NCBI RefSeq assembly: GCF_001640805.2
Contig: NC_066838.1
Location: 21,652,557 to 21,716,556, forward strand
Direction: 5' to 3'
Length of the DNA: 64,000 bases
Source of the DNA: Lates calcarifer
Lineage: Eukaryota > Chordata > Actinopteri > Centropomidae
Below the pieces are notes generated by a model. It made no database searches. It saw only the letters and a program-made list of their open reading frames with translations, and had not been told where the DNA came from. A program made the translations under genes and the position numbers. This document shows positions 38,037 to 49,421 of the stretch, one piece after another. Every line of letters starts with the position of its first letter. Position 1 is the stretch's first letter.

Positions 38037-38320
38037 CACTGATGAGCCACAACATCAAAACACTGACAGGTGCAGTGACTCACATGAATCATCCTGTTAC
38101 AGCGCAATGTTCTGCAGGGAAACACTGAGTCCTGACATTTATGTGGATGTTAATCAGCACGTACCACTCACCGACACATTACTGCAGACCGAGCAGATGG
38201 CAATAACGCTCCCCCTGGCAGGACAATACTCCCAGCACACCTCAGAAACTCCTCAGAAATGTCTCGGGGAACACGACAGGTGTTCACCTGGCCTCTAAAG
38301 TACCCGGATATCCCCATTTC
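38037..38320 (+). mobile_element. Internally deleted Tc1/mariner remnant
   Basis: Starts with the fish Tc1 terminal sequence CACTGATGAGCCACAACATC, then jumps after about 70 bp to the last third of the transposase gene. Recognisable words are GCAATGTTCTGCAGGGAAAC, CATTTATGTGGATGTTAATC, GCACGTACCACTCAC and a decayed version of the WPP.SPD catalytic block near 38290. Only one end is present and the frame is broken. Confidence 0.75.
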
Positions 38321-38737
38321 CGGGGTGTTGGGGGCGGTTTATTCACCTCACCTGTCGTTTTAATAATGACAAAGGTATCTTAAATTATACATTTTGGACT
38401 TAAGTGAAAGATAAAAGTTAACTTCACTTTTACTCACAAACTTGGAATAAAAACTTTTTATCAAACTTTTTTTTAAAACTTAAAAACTGAAAAATTCAGC
38501 CCCCAAAATACGATCACCCAGAAAATATAAAACTAACTACTGAATATGTATTTTTAAAATATACTAGAGGCATCTGAGGTGTGATTATGTCCTTCAGCGG
38601 GTTAATTAAAGCCTCTCCAAAGCCTCCTTTTGTGTGGAGTCACCTAGTCCCTGCACCAGCCAGGACACCCGCACGTTCTCTGTCCTCGAGCTGTCACCGT
38701 CCACAGCGCGTGCTGCTGTGGCGCACGGGGGTGAGGG
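38321..38737. other. No gene seen; GC-rich approach to PPDPF promoter
   Basis: Unique sequence that becomes CpG-richer after about 38640 (CACGTTCTCTGTCCTCGAGC, CACAGCGCGTGCTGC). Confidence 0.5.
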
Positions 38738-38942
38738 AGGGGCGGGGACAGTGACAGATCCTATATAACCTGGTCCCTAGTCATCCCTGAGTCAGACAGC
38801 AGCAGTGTAGTGACCGAGAGAGGTCCACACGGAGAGTTCATCCACAAATGGGCCATAGTAACAACTAGCACCTCTTCTACTTGAAGCCATCCCGCACCTT
38901 ACAACCGCACCTGGTGCCAACAGCAGCATCCAAATCCTACAG
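38738..38942 (+). promoter_or_regulatory. ppdpf: PPDPF TATA promoter and non-coding exon 1
   Basis: GC box AGGGGCGGGG at 38738-38747; TATA box TATATAA at 38762-38768. An AP-1-type TGAGTCA (38788-38794) overlaps an initiator-like TCAGAC about 30 bp downstream of the TATA box, which sets the likely start near 38792. Exon 1 ends at a consensus donor, CCTACAG/GTAGGT, after 38942. The coding exon acceptor is at 40010. Confidence 0.7.
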
Positions 38943-39716
38943 GTAGGTCACCCAGCAGCTCTTCTTTTAACATGAACTGACTGTGACAACTTTTGTGAGT
39001 CCAGTGCATCAGTTTCAGGCTGAATGTGGGGTCTTTTCTTTTCAGTTTTCCCCTCACATTTCTTTCACATCACCTGGCTCCATCACAAAATACAAAGGTA
39101 GTTTTTGCACCAAGACGCTGGAATGCTTTACACCTCTGTTACATTCACTTTTTGAATCTTGTGCAAGACCACACATACGCTTTTATAAGCATGTACAGTA
39201 GCCTAAATCCTTTAAAAATGGCCTCTCGCTGCTGTTTAAATGGTGTGTTCAGACGTCAGCTGCTGTGTTTATCTGGGCTGTGAGGTTCAAGCGTGTGTTT
39301 GTCTGCTGCTTGAAATCCCCAAAGCCATCTGCTGCTCACCTGGAGATAAGCTGTACAGCCTCTAACTGGTTCTCAGGCACCAGGCTGTTTATGTCTTCTA
39401 CTTTTAATCGGCCTGAAATACATGTGATAAATGTTTATTTTCTGCAGACTCTAATATTTTTCTCCACTGTCCTGAAAAGGGGTTAAGCTTAGTTACATTT
39501 TTATCTTTTGCTTTTAGCTGTAAAACAATTTGAAAGGAGGCATCTATAATTTCCTGACTGAGCAGCAGAAGTAGCTTTGGTGTCCACCAGCAATGCAAAC
39601 ACGTCCTCTGTTGCAAGGACAACACAATCTGTAACCAGTCGTCACCTACAGTCATGCAGGCCGCCCGTGCACCACCTTATCTGAGTTTCTTTGGCATGTG
39701 GCCGTGCTCTCACATT

Positions 39717-39718
<2 letters not shown>

Positions 39719-39765
<47 letters not shown>
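39719..39765. repeat. (CA)n microsatellite
   Basis: About 23 CA units in PPDPF intron 1. Confidence 0.95.
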
Positions 39766-39767
<2 letters not shown>

Positions 39768-40058
39768 CTGTTATTTGAGTCATGGGGAACGAGATTCTCA
39801 GAAGCAGCTGCTTCTGTTTTAGCACTCTGCAGTGGACAGGAATGGAGCATCAGAGGGCATGAGTAAATGCAGCCCTGCTTCCTTGAAACAGGTCCTGAGA
39901 CAAAAGAAGGAAAGAAATGAAATAATGGGGAGCAGCATCACTTTTTAAATCCATTTTACATCCAGTCTAATAATACCTTTGCTGTCTATTTTCCTCTGTG
40001 TCTCCTTCAGGTTACCATTTTCCATCTTTGAGCGGTTTTCCACCTAAGGTCGGAGAAA

Positions 40059-40759
40059 ATGGCAGCAATTCCATCAAGTGGCTCTCTCATCGCCACCCAT
40101 GATTACTACAGAAGTGAGTCAGATGTGGCCTATAATCATTCCAGATGTGTATTTTTTTTTTGTTCACTCTGCATCTGAGGCTGGTGTGGAGGCCTGTCTT
40201 TGTCTTTCATAGAATATATGGAAAATCTGCTGTGTCTTTGTTCCAGGGCGCCTTGGGTCCAACTCCAGCAGCAGCTCTTGTGGCAGTGCTGAGTACACAG
40301 GAGAGGTCATTCCACACCACCCAGGTATGAAGGAGGAGGAGGAGTCATTTTGAGTTTAAAGAGTGAAAACATGCTCCAAAAAAACAGCTTTTTTTAAACA
40401 AAGTCATTTTGTTCTCTTCAGGACTTCCAAGGCAAGACTCAGGCCACTGGTGGACTTCATTTTTCTTTGCAAAACAAAACCAGCCCGGCATGCAGAATGG
40501 ATCTGAAAATCAAAAGTGAGTGTCGTAATATAACAACATCACCACTCTAAAGTTAATCAGGAGCAGTTGTCTTTGATTTTGTTTTGGTTCTTGGGGCTAA
40601 AATTCGATCATTTCCATGTGTTTTAGAAACAGAACCTACACAGTGGCCAACGGTCAGGTGACCTGCATCGCCAGGGAAATGGCTTTGAACAGACAACTCA
40701 GTGAAAGCAGTGAAAATGTAAAGTCTGAACCACTGAACCCTCCACCGACTTCCTCCTAG
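40059..40759 (+). CDS. ppdpf: PPDPF, pancreatic progenitor cell differentiation and proliferation factor, complete
   Basis: Small protein required in zebrafish (as exdpf) for exocrine pancreas progenitor growth; molecular function unclear. Four coding exons (40059-40113, 40247-40324, 40422-40515, 40627-40759) give 119 residues; human has about 114. The diagnostic N-terminus MAAIPSSGSLIATHDYYRRR is nearly identical across vertebrates. A serine-rich stretch (GSNSSSSSCGS) and PHHPGLPRQDSGHWWTSFFF follow. The C-terminal part (MALNRQLSESSENVKSEPL) diverges, as is usual for the family. Exon 2 starts at 40011 with a 48-nt untranslated leader. The upstream exon and TATA promoter are at 38.7-38.9 kb. 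A poly(A) signal AATAAA is at 41011-41016, giving a short 3' untranslated region. Confidence 0.96.
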
Positions 40760-41010
40760 ACTCCATTCCCCGCCAACACCCTCCCCCGGCTCACACCTCC
40801 TTCACCTTCAACTTGCCGTCACACAGTCCACCACTGGAGACGGAGATGATGATGGTGTTTTTTTTTTTACCTTTAGTAAATAGACTTTGCTTCTCCTTTA
40901 TTGCCTGTGTATAGTATGTTTTATTATGACCAAAAGTGAAAAAAAAACTCAAGTATGTAAAAAGTTTTTCATGTTACTCTTCTTATAACTTGACACTGTT
41001 AATAATGATA

Positions 41011-41016
41011 AATAAA
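41011..41016 (+). terminator. ppdpf: PPDPF poly(A) signal
   Basis: AATAAA in GATAAATAAAATGCTTGCAG, about 250 nt after the stop codon, followed by a GTGTTTT-type U-rich element. Confidence 0.75.
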
Positions 41017-41039
41017 ATGCTTGCAGTCAGCACTTATAT

Positions 41040-42792
41040 TGTGTTTTATCGTCTTTTTACAGCTGTTATTAACCTAAATAAACATTGTCTTATTTAGGGA
41101 AAACAATGTGATATTCTCCAATTTGTGTTTTTAGTAAACGTCAAATCTTCAGCACCGGATCGTCACCTCTCTGCGTGTGATCCACGGCAGAGCAGCAGTT
41201 TTATAACTCTGAGAGGGAACACACGCAGACCTAATCTGTTTAGCACTGATATGATTAGCAACGATTAATTCAGGTGTTGATGCAGCTACGTAACACATCA
41301 CCCCAGCTTGAATGTGGGTCAGAAGCTTCTGGAAAAGAGAATGTAAAGACGAACACAACTACTTTTGTTTCTATAAATATATACATTAGTTGGGAACAGC
41401 AGCCAAAGTTTCTTCTTTCTTAACATATCTGCAGAACTTACCAGTTTATTCTAGCACAGACCTGCTGCTGCAATAACTGCAGAGCATAAAAATATAGCAG
41501 GCCACTTGCTGCTCTTAAATCACATTTAAAGGACATTTTATAAATGTCACAACAGATTGTTGTTGAGTTTTAGTCTGTGCACATAACAAATGCTGCAAAG
41601 AGAAGGATTTTATTAATGTTCCCCTGCAAAATAGAAAAAAGAGGCAAACCCCCTTTTTTTCCCCCACTTTCTTTTCCAGCATGTCAGCAGACCAACGGGC
41701 ACAGGTAAACTTACAGTTATGGTTAGTTAAATTAAACACATAAATCCCCAATACTGCTGTCCCAGTATATATACAAAGCGAACAAACACACTAAAATTAC
41801 CAACCATCCCACCTAACATCACAAAAAACAAGGTGTACAAATGCTAAGATTCATTAAGAGAGAGAGAGAAGATGTTTAGTGAGTTGAATAAGACCAATCT
41901 TCTCCAATACAGATCATCACAAACAAAATACATGTTTAGAGCCAACTGCTCTTTCACAAACTCATTCAAGGCTCCTTGCAATTCCTCAGATAATCTTTCA
42001 TAAGGAAAAACAAATTCATCGTAATTCAGCAGTTCACATTACTGTGGTGTCATGCTATGAGGCTAACTGTTAGGAAAGATCAATAACCTGACTGGTTCTC
42101 TGAATTGACCTTTCGGTGAAATATGTGTAGAGAACATTTTGCAATCTGCACACCAGTGACTAAGAATAGACTGAACAAAGTCTGGATACATCTCAGTCCT
42201 GATGTAAGATAATCTCTCTGTTCAAATAGTGAAGTCAAACATTTCCAGTATTTTATGTGGAACATTTAGAGCCACATACTGGGACAAATGTTTTGACATT
42301 TAAAGGACCAAAGACATGATTCATGTTTTCAGAATCTACTCAAAAACTGCATGATCTGACCTTCCCGCCCTCCAGAGCTGCGCTATTCCTGGCAACGTAT
42401 CAGAGAAGCACTTGGTTCTAAAAATGTCCCGTTATCCCGGGCCAAGTACAAATGATCCCGTGTGTCACCTCCCTGACAGGGGAATCTCCCATCATGCACG
42501 GCTTTTTTTATTACTCCACGGAGCACTCAGGGTTGCTCTGTGCAAACTTTACAGAACATGATGAAGGATGAATGCCCACAATATTTGTTTCAACACAGAT
42601 GCAATGACCATAAAAGCACCGTTACAGAGGAAGGAAAACAATCAAAAACATGAATGAGGATAGGTTTTCCATGGAAGGTGCAAGGACCAGACAGTTAAAG
42701 GCTACTAAAACTGAATACAGGGAAAGAATCTCAACAGTAACTGCAGCCGTAACTCAAGCAGCTGATGTTTGGCTCAGAAAAACTGTCAATGG
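41040..42792. other. No gene seen
   Basis: Intergenic DNA between the convergent genes PPDPF and NOL4L. It includes a short GA run near 41860. No exon or defined transposon was recognised. Confidence 0.5.
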
Positions 42793-42853
42793 AGGGTTGA
42801 ATCAAGGGCAACTGGATATGGTTGCAGAGTCCAGTTGCCCTTGATTCAACCCT
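42793..42853. repeat. Perfect 24-bp inverted repeat (hairpin)
   Basis: The left arm, 42793-42816, contains GTTGAATCAAGGGCAACTGG. The right arm, 42830-42853, is its exact reverse complement over 24 bp. The loop is 13 nt (42817-42829). A transcript in either direction would form a perfect stem. The sequence resembles words I associate with a dispersed fish repeat, so it may be a transposon fold-back rather than an RNA gene. Confidence 0.9.
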
Positions 42854-43080
42854 TCATGGACAACCTGGATGACTGAGACTCTCCATAAACATTTTAGAGA
42901 GAGACTGATATGAAAAATGTGGAACCACTTAAGTTTAGTGCTGCTTGTAATTTGACTGATCACATTGTTACGACAGAAATCAAAATGTTAAGGACTTTGG
43001 GCCTCTGGTTTAACATCATATACATAGAAAACATACCTTGTTTTTTTAATGGATAAGTAGTAAAGTAGTATAAAAATTGT

Positions 43081-43300
43081 GGTATACCTCAAGGTGACTA
43101 GGACCATTATTTTTTGCTCTTTTTACAATTTTTTTCACCATTAACCTACCAACCCAACAGATAGAGGCAGATGGCTGCAGTCTAGACCTGCTCTATATGA
43201 AAAGTGCCTCGAGATAATGTCTGTTGTGATTTGACTTGACTAGACGATGCAAAGTGTTGTACGTATGCTGACGATACTGCTGTATAAATGGCAAAATGAC
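43081..43300 (+). mobile_element. LINE reverse-transcriptase remnant
   Basis: GGTATACCTCAAGGTG encodes the start of the reverse-transcriptase motif (G)IPQG. After one frame break it continues as LGPLFFALFTIF. Then, after inserted or decayed sequence, YADD (43264-43275, the catalytic motif) followed by TAV and a stop. The two motifs lie in the right order and roughly the right spacing for a non-LTR reverse transcriptase. The clade cannot be assigned. Confidence 0.65.
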
Positions 43301-43304
43301 AGAC

Positions 43305-43365
43305 CTGGAGGAAACCCGTGCATGTGCATTGGGAGAACATGCAAACACCATGCAGAAAGGCCTCA
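43305..43365. repeat. Fragment of common fish dispersed repeat
   Basis: CTGGAGGAAACCCGTGCATG followed by GAGAACATGCAAACACCATG and CAGAAAGGC, a pattern common in fish genomes. It belongs with the fragment at 51595-51690 in the intact repeat. Confidence 0.55.
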
Positions 43366-44079
43366 GAACCTTTTACCCATAAAGAAATACAGGTGAAAAA
43401 AAAGCTTTATCAAAGTTTGGTCGACAAAGTGTTGAGTGACTGAGCTCTAACTGAACTTTAAATGCATTTGCCTTGAGTCATATTTCTTAATGAAACTCTA
43501 TTCTTGGGTCTGAATCTTTTTTTAGACCCTACATCTGCTGTAGTTTCCTATAGTCTGTGAAAAATGTTGGCACAGCTCCATGGACCGCTCCCGCTCATCG
43601 TTTGGCTCGAAGATGAATCTGGGGCAAAGGTGTCTCGTCTATGACTTAATGCTGCCCAACAGTCCAACCATCAACTCCCACAAAACAAGTTCATACTGCA
43701 CAGATAAGAGCAGAGGAAACATGCAGCTAATTCTGAGTACCAGCAGACAAAGTGCATCGTTGTATAATTCTAGACATTTGTCTTTTCGGGTATTGGGGTT
43801 CGTGCTGCTGGCAGGGGCTCAGGTGTCGTCCTGTTTTAGGTCCATGTTTGATCAGCAGCATGAGCAGCGAACGTGAACCACTGAGCTTGTTTAGGTCCAC
43901 GTGTCAGTGAGTCAAAGTCAAAGTCAACACAGTGTGAAAGTCCCACCATGACTGTAAACAGCCGTGGTTGTTTATTTGCTTTATATTGTTATGTACTGTA
44001 TTTCTGTTCACAGAATATTAATTCTAGAAATGAGGACATGGTCAAAGTGTTGGACCTATGGCCTCTTTAACTAAAAATA

Positions 44080-44580
44080 CCAAAGACAGTGGAAAGTAAC
44101 TTTACTCAAGTACTCCACTACATTCATCTGACAGTATAAGTAATGGTAATTTATTAATATTACATATAGTACTGTAACATGTTGCCTATAATACATCTGT
44201 ATTTAGGCTATACTAGTAACATTTAGATTGCAGGATTTTTACTCATAGTTGAGTCTTTTCACCTTATTACTATTACTGCTTTATTCAAGTAAAGTATTTG
44301 AATACTTCTTTCAATACTTTTTCTCATGTCCAGCTCATAAAATATGACATATTGTTAAAGATTAAGCTACACAACAGCATATAAAATAATAAAATTATAA
44401 TAAAAATCAACTTACATTTAAAGTTAAATTAACATTAACATTAAATTATATATCTATAACTTTTACTTTTGGTACTTTAAGTCCATTCAGGTAATAATAT
44501 TTACATACATTTTAGTATTGTTTGTAGTGTTGTGTTACTCTCATCTATGTAAAGAACCTGAATATTTCCTCCACAGCTGG
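44080..44580. repeat. Dispersed family copy (CAGTGGTGGAAAGTA type)
   Basis: Starts GACAGTGGAAAGTAACTTTA and CTCAAGTACTCCACTACATT and runs through the ACTTTTGGTACTTTAAGT interior to a CTTTCAATACTT/CTCCACAGCTGG end. It is about 500 bp and non-coding. Confidence 0.65.
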
Positions 44581-45027
44581 TGATTAGAAATTCTTGTAAT
44601 TTTTAAAATATGTTTCAAGCAGTTGCCATAGCTTTTTTTTCTGAAACTGTATAATGGAAAATTTTTGCAAGTAAATATGAGAGTAATGAGGTCACTGTGG
44701 TTGTGTTTTCACTGTGTGGGAATATTGACTTTTGGTGGAACACAGCGTCCATTTTCACATGAGACGCTGTTTGTGAAACCAGCTGTGAATCTTTCCAGAC
44801 CTACGTGAGCCGAGCCAAAAAATTTGACATCATCACTACTCCGCTTCCCGGCTGAAATTATAAACCATCTAAAATAAGGTCACGCTAGAGGAGACTAGAT
44901 TAGACCAGACGAGTATAAGTCACACATCAGAAGTCTAGACTTTGCCTTAACCTAAATTTACAAATATGGATCTTGCAACCTGCAAAATGAGTTTGTTTTG
45001 TTTGGTGCTCACAAGCAAATGTTAGCA

Positions 45028-45210
45028 AGGCAGTGGTGGAGGAGTATTAAAATACTATATGTAAGTAAAAGTAGCAATAATGCAAAACAAATATACTCTA
45101 TTTCAAGTAAAAGCTCTGCATTGAAAATATTAAAGCTAAAAGATATAAAGTACTCAGAAGGACCTTGTGAGAGTTACAGTATTATATCTTGATACATTTA
45201 TGTTTAAGTG
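45028..45210. repeat. Dispersed family copy (CAGTGGTGGAAAGTA type), short
   Basis: GGCAGTGGTGGAGGAGTATT, followed by GTAAGTAAAAGTAGCAATAA and AAAGTACTCAGAAGG. This is one end of the same family as the copies at 30885, 32048, 44080 and 57930. Confidence 0.6.
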
Positions 45211-45508
45211 GCATTTTAATGTGTCTTCATTCATTATTATTCAGTGTAATAATAAATAAATAAGTGTGTGTGTGTCCAGCCCATGTCTAAATGTCTGAAC
45301 GGCCTGTGACCTCTGAACCCAGGTGACATTATTCATAACTCCCCTCACTGTTTCCTGTAACTCTGCTGCCCTCTTGTGGACACTAATGAAACAGTAAAAA
45401 TGCCCTGAATTACCTGTGTTTTACTTTTTACCTGATAAGGATCAGAAATAAAAAGGGGAATAAATGAATCCACAGGGGAGGTCTCGGTTTGATAGCTCAT
45501 CGCACTAT

Positions 45509-48500
45509 TTTATTCAATTACTGACATCTCAGGAGAAGAGGAGAGCCTTGCAACTCTGCTGTTGGTAAACCACTGGTGTTTTTTTTTTTCTTTTCTTTTT
45601 TTTCCTTTTTTTGTCATAGCGTTGATGCAACACTGAAAAAGCGCTATTTCCAAACAAACACAGGTCCCTCATTAGTGATATGTAAGAGGCAGAGAGAATC
45701 TCACCTGGACGGTTTTGCATGAAACATACAAATGAAACAGGTTCAACCTTTTTCTTTTGTCTTTTTGTAGTTTCACATATAATAATAAATATTCATACCT
45801 ATAAACACTCCCAAAAAAAAAAAAAAAAAAAAAAAAGAAGAAAGAAAATTCAAATATTAAGTCACAGGATACTGGAAAAAGCTCCACTTTTAAATCACAA
45901 TGATAAATGTACAAAACAATAGACATCTCATATAAATGTTAATGGTTTTCGTTAGAGACTTAAATCTCATTTCAGAAGAAATCAGCGGATAAAAACTAAA
46001 CTTGGAGATTCAGTATTTCCTGAGGTTTATGGGTTCCCCTTAAAAAGGCCAGGAGAGGGGAATGGCTTTTATGTTACCAAGGAGATATTACAACAGGTCA
46101 AAGTGTACCTTTCAGGGTACCAGTCGGGTTAAGGACAAGGAGTTTTCCCTGACAACACGGCCGGGATATTAAAAGATTATGAGCACTTAATGTAGTATAA
46201 TAAATGTACCTATACGCCCCCACCATTCTCCATTTAGGCCACGATAGTATTTTATAACAGCTGATTAAAGTCGTCTTGATCCTTAATAAATCTTTTCTGG
46301 TCCACTTTGAGAAGTTGTGAAGCTCCCTTTTTTTTTTTTTTTTTCTTAAGATTAAAATGCTGGAAGCCGCCACCACAACACAGAGCTGACCACAACCAGT
46401 TTTGTCACGGCACACTCTGACCATGTGACCAGGTTGTCTAAACAGAGGTCACGTCTTGCACTTGATGCAATGAAACAACAACTACGAAAATATCTGGCCA
46501 AAAATGTACACAGATTAGGGGGGTATAGGTGAGGAAAGGGGGTGGGGGGGGTATATATATATAGCCTGAATAAGACGGAAAATAAAAAGAAAAGTATTCT
46601 GAAAAACTGTACATGTAAACATCACACTTTCACTGAGTCCAAAACCAGAGGGGAAAAATACAAAGCTTCACACAGGTTTACAGTACGACCCCCTGCACAG
46701 AGCTACAGTCTCTTATCAGTGCAGGAGAGGCAACAATTGAAATAATATAAATAACAATAGAAGTAATACAGACCACCACCAAATGATAAGTTAAAACAGG
46801 CAAGGGCTAAAACCACTTTGATATTTTTTTAAAACAGTGCTGTACCCACAGAAAAAAAGAAAGGTTTAAAACATCTTTTATCACTCTTTGTACAGCTATA
46901 CAGTACATTTATCTGACCACTTTAGCAATCCACAAGCTACCAGGGCATTTTAATCAACACCAATAGATTACATTGTCCAGTCAATACAAAGAGAAAATCC
47001 ATTGGGCATTTATTAGAAGGAAAAAAAAAACAAAACAGAAAAGCAAAAAACAACAACATGACAACAAGTGGTTGTTGTTGATCACAGTAACTCCACCAAA
47101 CAGCTAAAATGTTGCTCAGCGTAGACTTTAAGACAGAATACGAATCTGCAAGCAAGTGTTTTTGTTTTTTTGAAAAAACAGGACAAAATTCAACATGGCG
47201 TCACTGAGTTCGACACGACGTGTAGAGGATCCGCTATGGCTACAGTTAACAGTTAACAAACGAGCAGGTTGGAGGAGACGAGGAAGACATGTGTGAGGAC
47301 TCAGGTCCCACGTACATCTACGATTAACGTCTGTTTGAGTCCAGAGGGGATGTTTCATAAAAAAAACAACCATCGTTCAGCAAGTCCAGACAGTCTGATT
47401 CATAAAGGAGGTTTAAATCAGTCTGAAAACTGACCAGGTCTTCAGTGTTACAGTCAGTTTGTCTGACTGAAACGCAGCAATCTCTCAAAGGTTCCTCTTT
47501 ACTGCTGCACTGTGAACATGAGTCAGTTTGGGAATTAAAATCATGAGATTGTGTCTTTTTAATTTTTTAAACATCCTGCACAGTTATCCAGTCAAAACCA
47601 GTGCTTTTAAATACACTTCTTCTCTCTTACATTAAATAAACCTGCAATAACTTGGGGACAATGGAAACAAGTCAGCACTGACATATCATCACTTTTTAAG
47701 TTGATATGATAAACATTTTAATGTGTTTAGCCCAAAATTCACCTCTCTTTTTCTCTTTTTGCTCTGTTTTTGGTCACTCCTGTGGGAAATACCTGTCTTT
47801 TTAGCCCCTATATTCTCCACTATATTCACCTGCTAGTCCCCGACTGTGTCTGTTTGCTGTTTGGTTCTGAGCAGATTGTGTAAAGTGAGTTTTTAGGGCT
47901 TTACTTTCTGCAAACAGCTGCCTCCCGCGGGCAGAAACAACAGCTAAAAAATGAGCTGGAACTCTCTATAAGGCTCCGCTAAAACCCTTTTCACACTCAC
48001 ATTGTCAGTTAATGCACTGTCATCATTAAAATTTGATTATAGTGGCTTTAAATGCTCATTATCTTACTGTCTTCCTGTAAAATAAATCACCTGGTTGGAG
48101 TCTTATTTGTCATTTAATAGTATGGTGCTTTTTAGACATCTACATCTTAATTTTCTGCACTAATTACACAAAGAAGGTTTGTGTGGTTCATGTAGGATTT
48201 GAACCCACACTGTCATAATCACAGGCAGAGTGCAGCTGTCAGAAGAGTACAGTTAACTTGAGTTCATTTCTACCTCTGGCAGAGTCTGAGCTCAGCACTG
48301 ACCCACAACATGCTACCAAAAATTCTCTTTTACTTTATTTATTGTTGCTGTAAAATTTCACTCCTCTTTTTACACATGCTGCTTTGTGGCCACAGACACA
48401 GTTTTCTCTGTGAATTAATGCCTCAGGTTCAGTGTTTCAACAGATTAATCCTGGCTCAGTTTGTCAGGCTAATTCAAGTCTGCCTTCTCACAATAAACCC

Positions 48501-49346
48501 TGCTTCTCCTCTGGGTCTCCCTTTATGAAACATCCCTCCTGTGGACCAAACTGATGAGTTCAAACCGAGCTCCGCTGAGGTTTCCAAAAAGGAGCCGTTT
48601 CTATTTGTTATAGTCATCGGTAAAGCAGAACGACGACTGCTTCTGATTGTGAGTCGTGTCAAATTGTCCTTTGTTATAATCAGTTCTTAACGTGTTTGAA
48701 CTGAAGCTGATTTTCCAAATGAGGTAAAGACACACTCAAATCACTGTGTTATGTAACCTTAATCCTGAGCTATAAAGTGCTTCCAAACTTGCAATAGATA
48801 ATAGAATTTAAATGTGAAATGTAATGCAGCCCAATCATGACATGGCAATAAAATGTAAAATGGTTGTTTTTAGGACATGTATGTAAATCCAGCTCTCGTG
48901 TAAAACCAGCCTGATGGTGGTGAGGAAAACAATGAATGGTGCTGAAATAGACTGATTCATGATAAATATGATAGATTTGTGATAAATACAGAAATATATC
49001 TCTCTGAACTTTGACAGATCAATAAGGTGCGAGCCACTTTTGGCTGCTTTGAAGAGTCATTGTCCTTGTTTGGAATGTTTTCAGCCGACTGAATTAAATT
49101 CTTCACAGATTGATGTTGTACAAACTGGGTCACTCCACGTGTACGCAAACAGAAAATCAACATACTGTTAATACCAACACTTACGTCAACAAATAAAAAA
49201 AAAAAGGAGTCAAAAACAACAACAACACACACACACACACACACACTTACACCAAGTGTTTTTGTGCCGAGTGACTCACCATTAAAAGTGTCTGTTGTGA
49301 GACTGTGCTCTAGATCTGCTTTGAGTACTTATTGTGTGCCCTCAGA

Positions 49347-49421
<75 letters not shown>

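Noticed and set aside
45672..45926. Frames through poly(A)/poly(T) near 45.8 kb suggesting a retrocopy tail
   Set aside because: The A-run has no upstream processed coding sequence or flanking target duplication that I can see.
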